Below, piece by piece: positions 61,594 to 64,000 of a DNA stretch of 64,000 bases (positions are counted from its first letter, which is position 1; every line of letters begins with the position of its first letter). The position numbers and the translations under genes are program-made. The DNA is from Trochalopteron elliotii (Eukaryota; Chordata; Aves; Passeriformes; Leiothrichidae). Location of the stretch: contig JANPWX010019802.1 in the NCBI GenBank assembly GCA_024734555.1, forward strand, positions 695,342 through 759,341. Direction: 5' to 3'. The notes under the pieces are model-generated. The model was not told the origin of the DNA. It did no database searches and was given only the letters and a program-made list of their open reading frames with translations.

Positions 61594-63950
61594 ATTCACA
61601 GAATCACAGAAGAGTTACAGTTACAAGGGACCTTGGAGATATCTCATCCTAGGCAGGGTCACCTAGAACAGGTTGCAGAGGAAGAGATCTGTCAGGGTTT
61701 TGAATGTCTCCAGAGAGGGAGACTCCATGACCTCCTTGGGCAGCCTGTTCTAAAGCTCTTGCCACACTCAACGTAAGGAAGTTCTTCCTCATGTTAAGCT
61801 AAAATTTCTTGTGTAGTAGTTTATGACCATTGCTTCTTGTCCAGTGTCTGGGCACTCCTGAAAAGAGTCTGGTTCCATCCCCTTGGTATTCACCTTTGGG
61901 ATATTTACATGCATTGATGAGATCCCCTCTCAGTCCTCTCTCCCCTAGACTAAACAGGCCCAGCTCCCTCAGTCTCTCCTCATGACAGAGGTGCTCCAGA
62001 CCCCTCATCATCTTTGTGGCCCCTTGCTGGACTCTCTCCAGGAGCTCCTTGTCTCTCTGGTACTGAGGAGCCCAGGACTGGGCACAGCACTCCAGATGTG
62101 GCCTCACCAGGGCCCAGCAGAGGGGGAGGATCAGCTCCCTTGATCTGCTGGCCACCCTCTTCCCAGTGCAGCCCAGGATCCCACTGGGCTCCACAAGGGC
62201 ACACTGCTGGCTCCTTGTCACCCTGAGACCCACCAGGACTCCCAGGTCCTTCTCTGCAGAGCTGCTCTCCAGTGGGGCAGCCCCAGCCTGTGCTGGTACT
62301 TGGGGTTGTTCCTGCCCAGGTGCAGGACCCTGCACTTGCCCTTGTTGAACCTCATGAGGGTTCTCTCTGTCCAGCTCTCCAGCCTACCAAGGTCCAGCCT
62401 AAAGGCAGCAGAGCCTTCAGGAGATCAGCCCCTCCTCCAGTTTGTACCATCAGCAAACCTTCATCCAGGCCAGTGATAGACAAGTTGTGTGAGACTGGGC
62501 CCAGTACTGATCCCTGGGGAACACCACTGACTACAGGCCTCCAACTGGATTCTCCTGCCCTGATCCTGACCCTCTGAGCTCTGCCATTCAGCCAGTCCTT
62601 GGTCCCCCCCACTGTCCATTCATCCAAATCATATTTTCTGTGTTTACCTATGAGGCTGTTATGGGAGATGGTGTCCAAAGCCTTGCTGCAGTGGAGGCAG
62701 ACAACAACCACTGCTCCCCCCTCATCTACCCCTCCTGCCTGGCCATCACAGAAGGCTGTCAGATTGGTCAAGCATGATTTCCCCTTGGGGAATCCCTGCT
62801 GACTGCTCCTGATCACCTTCTTTTTTTCTACATGCTTGGTGATGACCTCCAGAATGTTCTGTTCCATCACCTTTCCAGGGATGGAGGTGAGGCTGGCTGG
62901 CTGGTAGTTTCCAGGGTTGTCCATGCTCTTTTTGAAGATGAGACTAACTTTGTCCTTTGTCCAGTCTTTGGGCACCTCTCCATGGTTTCTCAAGGATGAT
63001 GGAGAGTGGCTTAGCAACATCATGTATTAGCTCCCTCAGCACCTGTGTGTTGTGTCCCATCAAGGCCCATGGATTTATGAATGTTAAATCTGTCTAGCTG
63101 AATCCTCAATGACCAGGGGAAGGTCTTCCTTTCTCCAGCCTTCCTCTCCTTGCCCCAAGGTCTGGGACTCCTGAGGGCTGGCCTCAGCAGTTAACACTGA
63201 AGGAAAGAAGGCATTCAGTAATTCTGCCTTCTCTCTGTCTTCCTTCACCAGGGCACCTAGGTGATTCAGCAGTGACCCCACATTTACCCAGTATTCCTTT
63301 TGCTGATGATGTACTTGATACTTCTTTACAGACTCAACTGGAAGTGGGTTTTGGCCTTCCTTGTCACCTCCTTGCATTCTGTGAGAGTGTTCCTGTCATC
63401 CTCCCATGTGGCCTGCCCCTTCTTCCACATTCCATAAATTTTGTTCTTCTATTTGAGATTTGTTAGAAACTCCCCGCTCTCCGTAAAGGGTTCCTGCTCC
63501 CTTTGCTTAATTTCTGGTTCATGGGAATGCACTGGTCTTGGGCTTGGAGGAAATGATGCTTGAATATTGACCAGCTTTTTTGGGCCCTCTTCCTTTAAGA
63601 TTCTCCTGTGAAGATGTTTGAAGAGGCTGAAGTTGGCTCTCTGGAAATTCAGGGTTCTAGTCCTGATTGCTGATTTGTTTCCTCTACACCAGATCATCTT
63701 GAGTTCCACCATCTCCTGGTTGCTACAACCAAGGCTGCCCCCAACCTTCACATGCTCAGTCCTTCCTGGCTTGTTTGTACAAGGTCCAACAACACACTTT
63801 TCTTTGTTGGCTGTTCTATCACTTCCGTTCAAAAAGTTACCATCAATAATCTGCAGGAACTTCTTTGACTGTGTGCTGGGGTCATGTCTCTCTCCAAAAA
63901 ATACTAGGATGATTGAATTACAGACCTATACTCCCATATACCTCTGGCTT
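61594..63950 (-). mobile_element. Long CR1 LINE copy, endonuclease end to 3' terminus, inactive
   Basis: The minus strand holds about 2.35 kb of CR1 in order. At 63,832-63,449 is the end of the endonuclease (GCSNQEMVELKMIWCRGNKS). At 63,377-63,084 is the linker (KAELLNAFFPSVLTAEASPQES). At 63,023-62,352 is the reverse transcriptase, with GEVPKDWTKDKVSLIFKK, NPGNYQPASLTSIPGKVMEQ, FPKGKSCLTNLTAF and GVPQGSVLGP. At 62,335-61,799 is the C-terminal part, with [44 protein letters not shown] and LFSLGERGLRGDLIN. The tail ends in GATTCTGTGAATT-like sequence at 61,594. Stops and frameshifts between the pieces and damage to the catalytic block show it cannot work. It lies antisense to the presumed host gene, and may be truncated near 63,950 or continue past the window. 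Confidence 0.93.
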
Positions 63951-64000
63951 ACAGATGTCTTGGTCTAGGTTTATAAGGATATTGAGTATTACTGCATTTC

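Noticed and set aside
62014..62802. Plus-strand open frames of 60-101 codons
   Set aside because: Antisense shadows of the minus-strand CR1 reverse transcriptase.
1..64000. Search for CRISPR arrays, bacterial defence or biosynthetic clusters, tRNA and rRNA genes
   Set aside because: Nothing of the kind is visible; intron-like DNA, a CpG island, CR1 and avian LTRs show this is a vertebrate nuclear sequence.

Overview
This looks like a 64-kb piece of bird nuclear genome. It is AT-rich and mostly non-coding. Its clearest repeats are fragments of CR1 non-LTR retrotransposons and lone LTRs of kinds I recognise from bird genomes. There is one CpG island, cut by a 400-base assembly gap. I see no bacterial operons, rRNA, tRNA or CRISPR arrays. 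Most of the short open frames are chance openings or pieces of repeats.

Layout. Positions 1-17,800 are intergenic or intronic DNA. They hold a CR1 tail (511-650), an unexplained GC-richer block (about 1,740-2,135), a ~1.4-kb solo LTR (3,964-5,362), two weak candidate exons on the minus strand (6,150-6,403 and 12,628-12,724) and two microsatellites (10,908-10,983 TG/TC; 15,287-15,376 ATT x30). The CpG island at about 17,800-19,220 is the probable promoter. Its visible right part ends in a good splice donor at 18,806/18,807 and has no ATG, as expected of a non-coding first exon on the plus strand.

From 18,807 to about 59,051 the DNA reads as one long first intron. It is rich in G and T on the plus strand, with many poly-T runs, as expected of DNA transcribed left to right. 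It carries an LTR with TATA box and primer-site-like end (about 22,080-22,570), a CR1 tail (44,363-44,774), a short CR1 remnant (52,085-52,150), an older CR1 split by a younger one (54,540-55,736), a probable minus-strand LTR (56,154-about 56,480), and three inverted repeats. At 59,052-59,108 a 57-bp candidate exon with strong splice sites starts the reading frame; I do not recognise the protein. The last 2.4 kb (61,594-about 63,950) is a long, decayed CR1 on the minus strand.

Working model: a plus-strand gene with its promoter at ~18 kb, a non-coding exon 1, a ~40-kb intron and its start codon in exon 2, continuing past the right edge. The left flank may be transcribed the other way, but support is weak. 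I found no convincing novel biological system. The best leads are the unidentified gene start, the orphan signal-peptide exon, the nested CR1s and the hairpins.
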